A DNA stretch of 27,972 nt from a virus. Position numbers and translations under genes: made by a program. The notes below the pieces were generated by a model, which saw only the letters and a program-made list of their open reading frames with translations, did not search any database and was not told the origin of the DNA. The DNA is taken from IMG/VR virus record IMGVR_UViG_3300037264_002924, positions 1 through 27,972 of that record; one strand, given 5' to 3'. This document shows, piece after piece, positions 1 to 6,971 of the stretch (positions are counted from its first letter, which is position 1; each line of letters opens with the position of its first letter).

Positions 1-380
1 CCCGTGTGGTAGCTGACGGTGCCGTCGAGCTGCGTCCTGTAGACGACGCCCTTCCCGTTCTGGATCGTCGGAGCGAACGGGACGAAGACGTGGTACGCGA
101 TGCCAGGCCACGCGCGTCCTCCGCCGACGAGAATCTTCTTGCCCCGCCTGTCGTGCTTGAACGTGCCGTCCGGGTTCGTCGCCCAGATGGGCGCGGCGGT
201 GTGGAAGGTCGCCGTGTTGCGAGGGCCGACGGCGCCCGGCTGCTTCCCGCCTGCCGTCTGGTGGTAGATGATCTCCTCGATCGCACCAGTACGCGGCTTG
301 TACGCACCGGGGCCTCGCGGCAACGACTCCGCGATGTCCTCCAAGATGAACGTATCCCCCTCGTGCTCGACGGTTCCCAT
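1..380 (-). CDS. Endolysin, N-acetylmuramoyl-L-alanine amidase type (partial, 3' end off window)
   Basis: Reading the minus strand from the ATG at 378-380 gives 126 codons open to the window edge. The protein looks like an Amidase_2/PGRP-type zinc amidase, which cuts the bond between muramic acid and L-alanine in peptidoglycan. Visible hallmarks are IIYHQTAG near residues 37-44 (first zinc-ligand histidine, His40), then WPGIAYHVFVPF near 91-102 (the conserved W-x-G-I-x-Y-H core), then GVVYRTQLDGTVSYHTG at the cut end (second histidine region, His125). The third zinc ligand would lie beyond the edge. It starts 12 nt after the stop of the 504-aa fibre-like gene, with AGGGCG as a weak ribosome binding site. 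It may be a free lysin or a virion-associated hydrolase; its place after the baseplate and fibre genes allows either. Confidence 0.8.
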   Translation of the reverse strand, partial: MGTVEHEGDTFILEDIAESLPRGPGAYKPRTGAIEEIIYHQTAGGKQPGAVGPRNTATFHTAAPIWATNPDGTFKHDRRGKKILVGGGRAWPGIAYHVFVPFAPTIQNGKGVVYRTQLDGTVSYHT

Positions 381-392
381 CTGCGCCCTAGT

Positions 393-1907
393 CTACTTCA
401 GGCGAGGCCGAGGATCGAACAGCCCTCGGATGTTGAGCTGGAGCAGCGCACCGTCCCAGCGATCGAAGCCGACGAAGGCGAACCGGAGGTCAAACATCCG
501 AGTGGCGGTCAGCGGAACCTCGATGCCGCCGAGATGGATCACCTCGGCGATGCTCGCCTGCGGAGAGAAGGCGACGTTCGCCAGTGCCAGCGTGCTCCCG
601 GAAGGCGACCTCACTTCGATCGAATGCGTCCCCTGGCTCGCGTTGCTGACGATGACGCCGCCCAGCTCGCACCTGACGCCTCGGCAGGTCAGAGGGGAAA
701 CGCCTGCGGCCGTCAGGTCAATGATCTCCGTGCTCGGAGATGCGCCGGGAGAGACTGCGATGTCAGGCGCGTCTGCGTGACGGTACCAGTCGTTGGTCCT
801 GAAGAACGGTCGGATGTTCGTCGCGACCACATCTGTTCGCAGCGCGCCGAGGTACAGGCCGCGCGAGGACGAGTCCCCGGAGAACAGGGTGTCGCCGACT
901 CCACCACCGCCGGCTGCCGTCGGGAAGCCGACCGGCGCACTCGGGTAGCCCTCGATCGTCGGGGGCACACTGGAGAGGACGATGAAGCCCTCCTGCAACG
1001 GAGTCGCGATGTTCGTGAACCTCGCACGATGGCCGGCTGAGTCGCGGCACGCGAACAGGTAGGCGTAGTACCAGGTGGCGGCCGTCAGAGGGAACGCTGC
1101 CGGATCGATCGTTCCGGTGGTGGAGAGGATCAGGGAACCGACCTGCCGAAGGAGCTGGCCGTCCACCATCGCCTGCCCGGGTCGCACCGTCCAACCGGGG
1201 AACCCCGCAGTCGTCGATGTGGCCGCCAAGTCGAACCCGTCGATGATGCCGTGCGCCTTGGTCATCGGAGCAGGGACGAACAGAGGGCGGAGATCGAGGA
1301 TGTCGTTCGCAACGATCGCAGCGGCGAGCGCCGGCACCCGAACCGCAGCGATCGGAATGCGATCGGTCGCCGCAGCCGAGAACGCAGGGATGACCGGGTT
1401 GGCTCCTGCCGCTCCGGTCGTCACGGTCAGCACGCATCCGGCCTTCCGCACCTTGTCCACCGCAGCCGGGGCGAACAAACCAGTCACCGGGTTGTAGATG
1501 TCTCGGTTCTGCGACTCGACCAGATCATCCGAGAACGTCGCCTCGATGAGATCGAAGCGTGGGTTGACCGGATCGGCAGCGGCGAGAACGAGGTTCTGCG
1601 CCGCTCGGTTGTGGAGCAGCCGGTACGCGGAGTCGTCGGCGGTCGGCGGACCGGCGCTTCGGATGATCGTCGCGTAGCCTTCCTGCACGTCCACGGACAG
1701 TCCAGCTCCGCCGGGGACCGCAGCCAGACCTCGGATCACGGCGTTGCGATCCTGCGAGACAGTGCCGTTCGGGTTCATGTGGAACCCGGCCAGCCCACGG
1801 TACATCTCCATCAGGTCGAGGCCGAGGAGATCCTGGAGTCGGTTGATGTCGTTCGACACCCCGCGCTCCCGCGTGTTCATCACGATGCGACCAAGCGGAC
1901 TGCTCAT
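393..1907 (-). CDS. Putative tail fibre / receptor-binding-region structural protein (504 aa)
   Basis: A 504-aa protein with no signal peptide or membrane segment. The N-terminal 60 residues (GRIVMNTRERGVSNDINRLQ) look like an attachment region. The section around residues 90-215 contains NPRFDLIEATFSDD and IPIAAVRVPA...DILDLRP, a pattern I associate with phage fibre-adaptor proteins that list property values. The remainder is rich in Gly, Ala, Thr and Ser with beta-strand-like periodicity. ATG at 1907 has GGAG 8 nt upstream and follows the preceding gene by 15 nt. Being the last gene before the endolysin and directly after the baseplate wedge genes, it sits where tail fibres usually lie. The exact role is inferred from position and composition. 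Confidence 0.6.
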   Translation of the reverse strand: MSSPLGRIVMNTRERGVSNDINRLQDLLGLDLMEMYRGLAGFHMNPNGTVSQDRNAVIRGLAAVPGGAGLSVDVQEGYATIIRSAGPPTADDSAYRLLHNRAAQNLVLAAADPVNPRFDLIEATFSDDLVESQNRDIYNPVTGLFAPAAVDKVRKAGCVLTVTTGAAGANPVIPAFSAAATDRIPIAAVRVPALAAAIVANDILDLRPLFVPAPMTKAHGIIDGFDLAATSTTAGFPGWTVRPGQAMVDGQLLRQVGSLILSTTGTIDPAAFPLTAATWYYAYLFACRDSAGHRARFTNIATPLQEGFIVLSSVPPTIEGYPSAPVGFPTAAGGGGVGDTLFSGDSSSRGLYLGALRTDVVATNIRPFFRTNDWYRHADAPDIAVSPGASPSTEIIDLTAAGVSPLTCRGVRCELGGVIVSNASQGTHSIEVRSPSGSTLALANVAFSPQASIAEVIHLGGIEVPLTATRMFDLRFAFVGFDRWDGALLQLNIRGLFDPRPRLK

Positions 1908-1922
1908 GGAATCATCTCCTCG

Positions 1923-3242
1923 TCAGCAAGGCGGATCGTCCGCCTGAATGAGATAGATCTCGAAGCCGACTCCGCCGGCCTTCGCCAAGTTCACCTGCGA
2001 CCAGATAGCAGCAACGTACGAACCCCAGTAGGTCGCAGGCCATCCATCCCAGAATCCTGCGCCGATGTCCGCATCGAAGGCGCCGTTGCCGTCCACCGGA
2101 CCCGCGTCGTCGTAGAACAGACCGAACTCACCGTCAATGCGGTTCGGCACGCCGAGCAGGAAGAAGCCTCGGAACTCCAGCAGGGACATGAACAGCTTGA
2201 ATCGATCGTCCGGGCGAATCACGAAGTCGTAGTCCCAGGCGTCGAAGTCGAAGTACCAACCCGGCAGGCACGCGGTGCCGATCTCCCGCAGCACGACGCT
2301 CTCGCCGAGTGGCGCGAGGATGCGGTTCCCGATCCTGCGGATGGCGTTCGGGGACACCACGTCGGGCAAGGTCGCGATGCGCGATCGGTAACCGTCGTCC
2401 GTCTCGCCGGGCGTCCGGGACACTCGCCGCTCGGCGCCGAGCGCATCGAGCAAGCCGGAGATGCCCCCGGTGGCCGCCAGTGGGTTGGTCACGGCCAGCG
2501 TGAGGTCGGTGTCCCAGTCGAGGATGCGCCACTCAGCAGTTCCGACCTCGGCGACCAGCGCGAGCGGCACCACTGAGTCGTCTACGAGCGTGACGGTGTT
2601 CGTGCCGTCGAAGTTCCTCTGCCACGCGGAGATGCGGCGGATGGCTCCGAGGTTCGCTCCTGCCGCGAACTGGAGGTACTGCCCGACGTGGCCCGGAGAC
2701 AGCACGTCGGGGAAGCCGGTGTCCACGAGGAAGTTGTCGGCGCCGACGACCTGCACCGTCGCCCCTGCGTTCGTGAAGTCGGCGCCCGGCTGAACGAACT
2801 CGGTGAGCTGGTCGTCTGCGATGTTGTAGCTGTACCCCGGCCTCGCCGCTCGGACAGGAACGGCCAGCGAGGTCACACCCGCGTCTAGCACTGAGTCCTC
2901 ATCGACCACAAACTGCCGGCCCACCTCGTCCGTTACGAGCACCTGGCCAGCCGTGAGCTGGATGACGAGGTGGAGCTGAAGCGTCCGGGTGACGGTCACC
3001 TCGACGGTTGCCCTCTGCGCTCCGGCTGCCGGAGGATTGGTCTGGGCCGCGTGGGGAAGGATGAACGTCGCCTGCGTCGTCACATCGATCGACTCGGCGG
3101 CGCGAGCGAGCATCGCCGCGTGGGCCTTGTAGACCTCGATGCCAGAACCGTCGCCGGCTAGCTCCATCGGATCCGTGTAGGAGCCGTCGAGGACTCGCCT
3201 CCACAGCTCCAGCAGATCATCGGCAGTGAGGCGTCCGGGCAT
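1923..3242 (-). CDS. Baseplate wedge protein, second J-like paralog (439 aa)
   Basis: A 439-aa protein that follows the baseplate J-like gene by 4 nt. It shares the J-like layout: a helical N-terminus (ADDLLELWRRVL), a beta-rich part with LTAGQVLVTDEVGRQFVV and DAGVTSLAVPVRAARPG, and then VTNPLAATGG followed by RTPGETDDGYRSRI. That last pair parallels VTNPDATAGG and ESDALFRERV in the neighbouring 368-aa protein. The C-terminal third is aromatic and acidic (WYFDFDAWDYDF, GFWDGWPATYWGS) and unlike J, so it may do the job that tail protein I does in P2-like phages, linking wedge to fibre. ATG at 3242. The wedge assignment is fairly secure by synteny; paralogy to J rests on the shared motifs. Confidence 0.65.
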   Translation of the reverse strand: MPGRLTADDLLELWRRVLDGSYTDPMELAGDGSGIEVYKAHAAMLARAAESIDVTTQATFILPHAAQTNPPAAGAQRATVEVTVTRTLQLHLVIQLTAGQVLVTDEVGRQFVVDEDSVLDAGVTSLAVPVRAARPGYSYNIADDQLTEFVQPGADFTNAGATVQVVGADNFLVDTGFPDVLSPGHVGQYLQFAAGANLGAIRRISAWQRNFDGTNTVTLVDDSVVPLALVAEVGTAEWRILDWDTDLTLAVTNPLAATGGISGLLDALGAERRVSRTPGETDDGYRSRIATLPDVVSPNAIRRIGNRILAPLGESVVLREIGTACLPGWYFDFDAWDYDFVIRPDDRFKLFMSLLEFRGFFLLGVPNRIDGEFGLFYDDAGPVDGNGAFDADIGAGFWDGWPATYWGSYVAAIWSQVNLAKAGGVGFEIYLIQADDPPC

Positions 3243-3246
3243 CGTT

Positions 3247-4353
3247 CTACTCGACGGTCACGCGATCGAGAGTCGTGCGAATGGTCTCGCCCGTGCCCGC
3301 GAGAAGGTCGCCGACCGGCGCGACGATCGCGTCCGACTCCACCACGAGGCCGTTGGGCACGAAGCGGTTGAGGACGGTGAACAGGTCCGCCACGTAGAGC
3401 GTCTGCTGGGTTCCGAGGTTGTTCACGAACGCCAGCACCGCAGTCCTCACCTGCTCGGTGAGCGTGAGCGTGTCCACGCCCGCCGTGAAGCGCAGTCGCA
3501 GCGTCACGACCACGAAGATCGGAATGCTCGTGTTGACGCGAACGAAGATGCCGCCGGCTCGGAACTCCTCCAGTGAGATGGAGACGAGGGCCGCGAGTGC
3601 AGTCGAAGCGACGCCATCCGAGTCGGCGATGAACAGGTCCACGAACCGCTGCGGGATGCCGAGGTCGTCGGTGATCTCGATCGCCTTTGCCGACACGACG
3701 CCTGGCACCGCACGCGCGCCGAACTCGATGGCAGCGAGGATGCCGCGCCGAGCCGTTCGGAAGAAGTCGCGCACCCTCTCGCGGAACAGAGCATCCGACT
3801 CGCGCGGCTCTCCGCCCGCAGTCGCATCCGGGTTGGTGACCACGATGGTCGGGTCGAACGGAGGCGAGACGAATGCGTTGATCGCTCCTTCGGCAACCTG
3901 AGTCTCCTTGCCTGCCTGAACGGCCTGCACGTTGACCGACAGCGGTCCCACGTCCAAGGCGCCGAAGGAGATGGATGCCAGGGTCTTGTACTGGATGCCG
4001 GTGTCGGTACGGAGCAAGGTGCCGAGCCCGATCGTCCCCGCTCCGACTGTCGCGCTGACGCGAGAGAACTCGACCGTGCCGAGCGCCGCTGCCGCTCCCT
4101 TGCGAGTGATCTGGTATCGGTCCCAGGCGTAGCGGTCGAGATCCTCCCCGGAGGCAACGTCGAGGAGCAGGCGCCCTTCGGCGAGGGCAAGCTGGCGCAT
4201 GACCTCCTCGGCCATCGCAGCCTCCGACGCGAGCATGATGTTCACGTCGGAGCCATCGGTCTCGATCTGCGCCGGGTCGATGCGGACTGCTCGCTGCCGG
4301 ATGACCTCGGCACCGATCTCGAACAAGTCCCTTCTCGAAGTCAGGTCTGCCAT
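3247..4353 (-). CDS. Baseplate wedge protein, J-like (Baseplate_J family)
   Basis: A 368-aa protein with the typical features of P2 gpJ / T4 gp6-like baseplate wedge proteins. It has a helical N-terminus ending in LLLDVASGEDLDRYAWDRYQITRK (residues about 61-84, the usual 'G-x-x-L-D-x-x-A-x-x-x-G-I-x-R' region). A beta-rich core follows (GTIGLGTLLRTDTGIQYKT), then VTNPDATAGGEPRESDALFRERVRDFF (about 172-198) and GILAAIEFGARAVPGVVSAKAIE. These are family hallmarks. The wedge forms the hexagonal frame that opens when the tail contracts. The gene lies 3 nt downstream of the gp25-like gene and 4 nt upstream of a J-like paralog, so the wedge genes form a compact translational block. ATG start at 4353. 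Length is normal for the family. Confidence 0.88.
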   Translation of the reverse strand: MADLTSRRDLFEIGAEVIRQRAVRIDPAQIETDGSDVNIMLASEAAMAEEVMRQLALAEGRLLLDVASGEDLDRYAWDRYQITRKGAAAALGTVEFSRVSATVGAGTIGLGTLLRTDTGIQYKTLASISFGALDVGPLSVNVQAVQAGKETQVAEGAINAFVSPPFDPTIVVTNPDATAGGEPRESDALFRERVRDFFRTARRGILAAIEFGARAVPGVVSAKAIEITDDLGIPQRFVDLFIADSDGVASTALAALVSISLEEFRAGGIFVRVNTSIPIFVVVTLRLRFTAGVDTLTLTEQVRTAVLAFVNNLGTQQTLYVADLFTVLNRFVPNGLVVESDAIVAPVGDLLAGTGETIRTTLDRVTVE

Positions 4354-4356
4354 GTC

Positions 4357-5268
4357 TCAGTCTCCGAGTCGGAAGGGAAAGGAGAAGGCCGCCTGCCGGC
4401 CCTTGGACTTCACCGACACGTTCACGCGGAGCAGCATCGACCCGTTGGCGCGCTCGGTGGTCAGGAACACCGATGCCTCCGCAACGTCGGGCTCCTGCTG
4501 GATCTGCTGAGTAGCCTCGTCCTGCAAGTCGCGGAGCACCTCGGTCCGTGCGAGCTGCTTGAGGCGCTGCGGGATGCCGAGTCCGTACGTCGGCAGGTGG
4601 TAGAAGCCGCCGAGCTTCGAGACGAGCCTGCGATAGACGCGCTTCTTCAGGTACGTCAGTCCTTCGTCGAAGGCGTAGTCGCCGGTGTCGTCTGTCGGGA
4701 TGGACCCGAGGGTCGCGAGGTCGATGCCGCGCACGGGATCGAGAGCACCCGATAGCGTCTGCGGGTTGGCGATGTCGCGAGCACCAGTCGCCAGCTCTGG
4801 CAGCGCCGGCACCCGCTTGTCGCGCAGCCCGTCGAACGTGAAGGCGTACTCAAGAGCGGACAGCGGGAAGCCGGTGTCCGACTCCACGTTCGAGACCGTC
4901 ACCGTGTACTGCGCGGGGTAGTGGCTGAGCGGACGGTCGGTGATCACGTCCACCTGGGTCGCGGACCCGACCACCGCGATCACCTCTCTGACCTGCACCT
5001 CGTCAACGCCGGTCTGTCCGGCTGGAACTGAGAGAGCGTAGTTCGCAGCACGGAGCGCGTCACCGAGCGTCTCCAGTCCGTCGAGGAGGACCGCACGGCT
5101 GAAGGTCACACGGACGACGTTCTCCTTGATGGCCTGGGCAGACTCGACTGCCACCACCAAGGAGAGCACGACCCTGCAAGCGTCGAAGGAACCGAGCGGC
5201 AGTCCGTCCGTCGGCGCAGTGCCTAGCAGGGAAGATGGGTTGAACCCTTCGCCGCCGAAGTCCGCCAC
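4357..5268 (-). CDS. Baseplate wedge protein: N-terminal Ig-like domain fused to gp25-like domain
   Basis: A 303-aa protein starting at GTG 5268, with GGAG 6 nt upstream. The C-terminal third (YHLPTYGLGIPQRLKQLART, then LRDLQDEATQQIQQEPDVAE and MLLRVNVSVKSKGRQ) matches the layout of the gp25/gpW-lysozyme-like wedge family: a short G-x-F/Y segment, a helix, an 'I-x-x-x-EP-x-v' motif, and a closing beta strand. Family members are usually about 110-140 aa, so this one carries a long N-terminal extension. Residues about 45-150 (ENVVRVTFSRAVLLDG, YTVTVSNVESDTGFP) resemble SbsA/Big_5-type Ig-like repeats. It precedes the J-like gene, as gp25 homologs commonly do. The N-terminal peptide MADFGGEGFNP is nearly repeated in the 39-aa ORF just upstream. 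Confidence 0.75.
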   Translation of the reverse strand: MADFGGEGFNPSSLLGTAPTDGLPLGSFDACRVVLSLVVAVESAQAIKENVVRVTFSRAVLLDGLETLGDALRAANYALSVPAGQTGVDEVQVREVIAVVGSATQVDVITDRPLSHYPAQYTVTVSNVESDTGFPLSALEYAFTFDGLRDKRVPALPELATGARDIANPQTLSGALDPVRGIDLATLGSIPTDDTGDYAFDEGLTYLKKRVYRRLVSKLGGFYHLPTYGLGIPQRLKQLARTEVLRDLQDEATQQIQQEPDVAEASVFLTTERANGSMLLRVNVSVKSKGRQAAFSFPFRLGD

Positions 5269-5271
5269 GGT

Positions 5272-5391
5272 CTACTCCGTGACCTCTTCAAATTCCTCGC
5301 ACGTCGCAGCCTCTTCTCCGGGCACCGCATCGGCTGGCGCCTCTCCGAGAGTCTGAGTCGGATCGAATCCCTGACCATTGAAGTCGGCCAT
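5272..5391 (-). CDS. Small 39-aa ORF resembling the N-terminus of the downstream wedge protein
   Basis: A short reading frame from ATG at 5391 to TAG at 5272-5274, preceded by AGGA (in TAGGAGGACTTCG) at suitable spacing. It encodes MADFNGQGFDPTQTLGEAP followed by an acidic tail rich in Glu. The first 20 or so residues match the start of the next gene (MADFGGEGFNPSSLLGTAP) at roughly half the positions, and the spacing to the next gene is 3 nt. It fills the gap between the 314-aa gene and the gp25-like gene. It may be a small expressed protein or the remnant of a partial tandem duplication. The good ribosome binding site and lack of internal stops favour expression. No known family recognised. 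Confidence 0.6.
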   Translation of the reverse strand: MADFNGQGFDPTQTLGEAPADAVPGEEAATCEEFEEVTE

Positions 5392-5401
5392 CGAAGTCCT
5401 C

Positions 5402-6346
5402 CTAGACGCTCGGAACGGAACCATCCCACGGCAGTACGATCATTCCCATGATCACCTTCGTCCGCGTGCCTCCATCCGAGAGCGTGTCCATGTTCGCCCG
5501 GTTGACCCCGCACCATCGGGTCATGGACAGGAAGCCCTTCCAGCCGACCTGAGTCGCTGCCCCAGAAGGGCGCCCGCACGGAATCGGAAAGTGGTTGTCG
5601 TCGCTGTCGTACGGGTTGGTTCCGATGTTCTCGGGGACCCCCGTGCCGAACGAGTTGGAGTTGTAGTAGAGGAGCGGCATCGGCACGAAGATGTCACCAG
5701 CCAGGTCTTTCTGATACCAACCCTTCGGCCCAGCAGCACCACCGAGCGCAGTGATGTCGAGCGAAGCGGCCCCGTTGGTGATGTAGTAGATCGCCGGGTC
5801 CTGATCGAGCGCATTGAAGCTACCGGCCACCATCGCATCGAACAAGAGGATGGCGTCCACCGCGCCAGTTCCATTGATCGCGCTCTCGCAGTACCAAGTG
5901 AAGGGCGCCGCGTCGTCCGCTGCCATGTGGAACTTGTAGGTCGCTGCCACTGCGAACAGCGCGGTTCCCGCTGCCACCGTTCCGTGCAGGTTCTCCTGGT
6001 CGGTCGCAGTAGGCGCAACCGTGGCACTCGGAGCGCCACCGACGAACGTGTCCTCCGCGCTGACTCGGATCCACCACGCACGCTCGGTGGTGCCTCGCTG
6101 GAAGACGAACTCGCGCCGGGGCGACATCGTTGCCGGACCCCGGATGCGGAACCAAGCGGTCGAGTTGTTCAGCCCACCTGCTCCTGCGCCGGCTCCGGTG
6201 ATGCCGTCGCTGGCCGGGAAGTACGTGAGACTGTCGCCGGAGTTGGGAACGTCCCAGCCCGCTAGCTTCAGCAACGTCTTCAGCGCGAAGACGACCTCGG
6301 CGCTGGTTGCCACGCTCGCATTGTTCACGTCGTACAGAAAGGCCAT
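5402..6346 (-). CDS. Hypothetical virion protein in baseplate cluster (314 aa)
   Basis: I do not recognise this 314-aa protein. It begins MAFLYDVNNASVATSAEVVFALKTLLKLAGWDV, a start I associate with phage-encoded structural proteins that carry a small helical domain followed by beta-rich repeats. The middle is Gly/Ala-rich (GAGAGAGGLNNSTAWFRIRGP) and contains WWIRVS and YKFHMAADDAAPFTWYCES segments. The C-terminus holds NSFGTGVPENIGTNPYDSDD and a cysteine pair. No signal peptide or membrane span is visible. ATG at 6346 has a strong GGAGGAG site. It lies between the spike and the gp25-like gene and is probably part of the baseplate or a tip-associated adhesin; this is inferred from position only. 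Confidence 0.6.
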   Translation of the reverse strand: MAFLYDVNNASVATSAEVVFALKTLLKLAGWDVPNSGDSLTYFPASDGITGAGAGAGGLNNSTAWFRIRGPATMSPRREFVFQRGTTERAWWIRVSAEDTFVGGAPSATVAPTATDQENLHGTVAAGTALFAVAATYKFHMAADDAAPFTWYCESAINGTGAVDAILLFDAMVAGSFNALDQDPAIYYITNGAASLDITALGGAAGPKGWYQKDLAGDIFVPMPLLYYNSNSFGTGVPENIGTNPYDSDDNHFPIPCGRPSGAATQVGWKGFLSMTRWCGVNRANMDTLSDGGTRTKVIMGMIVLPWDGSVPSV

Positions 6347-6365
6347 GGCTCCTCCTCTACCACAC

Positions 6366-6971
6366 TCAGCTACCGATCTTCACCTTTGACGAACCGCTTG
6401 TGATCGTACCGTCGATATCGACGGGCGCTGCGTTGAGCACTCCGGCGTTCGCTGCGACCAGGAACGTCCCGATGGGAACCGTCACCCTCACCGTGTCGCC
6501 CTTGCGCGCGGCCTCGACTGCGTTCGACCCTTGCATCCTGATGGTGCCCGAGACCTCCAGCTCCCAATCGCCCTCCTCGATCTTCACGAACGGGAAGGAG
6601 CCGTCTACTTCTCGTCCGTTGACCGTGAGCGGGAAGGTGTCGATGTCGTTGTGCAGCCGAGGCATTGCGACGCAACCTGCGTCCTCGTCGCCATCGGGCA
6701 CCAGCACCATCACCTCGTCGCGGCGCCTCACAGGGAAGAAGACCGCGCCGCCGGGTGCAGCGTAGATGCCGCCCCACCTGCACGTCACGGGCTTCTCGCT
6801 CGGGTGCAGGGTCACGTCCACGAACACGCCGCCTGCCTCGATGGCGACGGCATCGGGGTCGTCGTCCACCGTGCCGTAGGCGACCCAGGTGCGCGGGTCG
6901 ATGCCGGGGCGACTGATGGCCTCGCCGGCCCTGAGCACGTCCATCCTGCGACTGACTGGGAAACGCCTCAT
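6366..6971 (-). CDS. Baseplate central spike protein (gpV/gp45-like)
   Basis: A 201-aa protein overlapping the hub stop by ATGA, start ATG at 6971. Residues about 28-110 form a beta-rich OB-fold-like section (WVAYGTVDDDP, VDVTLHPSEKPVTCRWGG, GAVFFPVRRRDEVMVLVPDG) typical of the spike that sits under the tail tube and pierces the outer cell layer. The C-terminal part is a regular beta repeat (GDWELEVSGTIRMQGSNAVEAARKGD) and ends in DGTITSGSSKVKIGS. That ending recalls the PAAR-like pattern G-x-I-x-x-G-S-x-x-V, suggesting an intrinsic sharpened tip. Position straight after the hub gene is exactly that expected for gpV. Trimerisation and puncture function are known for the family, not shown here. 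Confidence 0.75.
   Translation of the reverse strand: MRRFPVSRRMDVLRAGEAISRPGIDPRTWVAYGTVDDDPDAVAIEAGGVFVDVTLHPSEKPVTCRWGGIYAAPGGAVFFPVRRRDEVMVLVPDGDEDAGCVAMPRLHNDIDTFPLTVNGREVDGSFPFVKIEEGDWELEVSGTIRMQGSNAVEAARKGDTVRVTVPIGTFLVAANAGVLNAAPVDIDGTITSGSSKVKIGS

Noticed and set aside
6-1040. Long plus-strand ORF of 344 aa at the left end
   Set aside because: Arg-rich, low-complexity translation lying opposite the endolysin and fibre genes; it is a GC-rich shadow frame with no motif or ribosome binding site.
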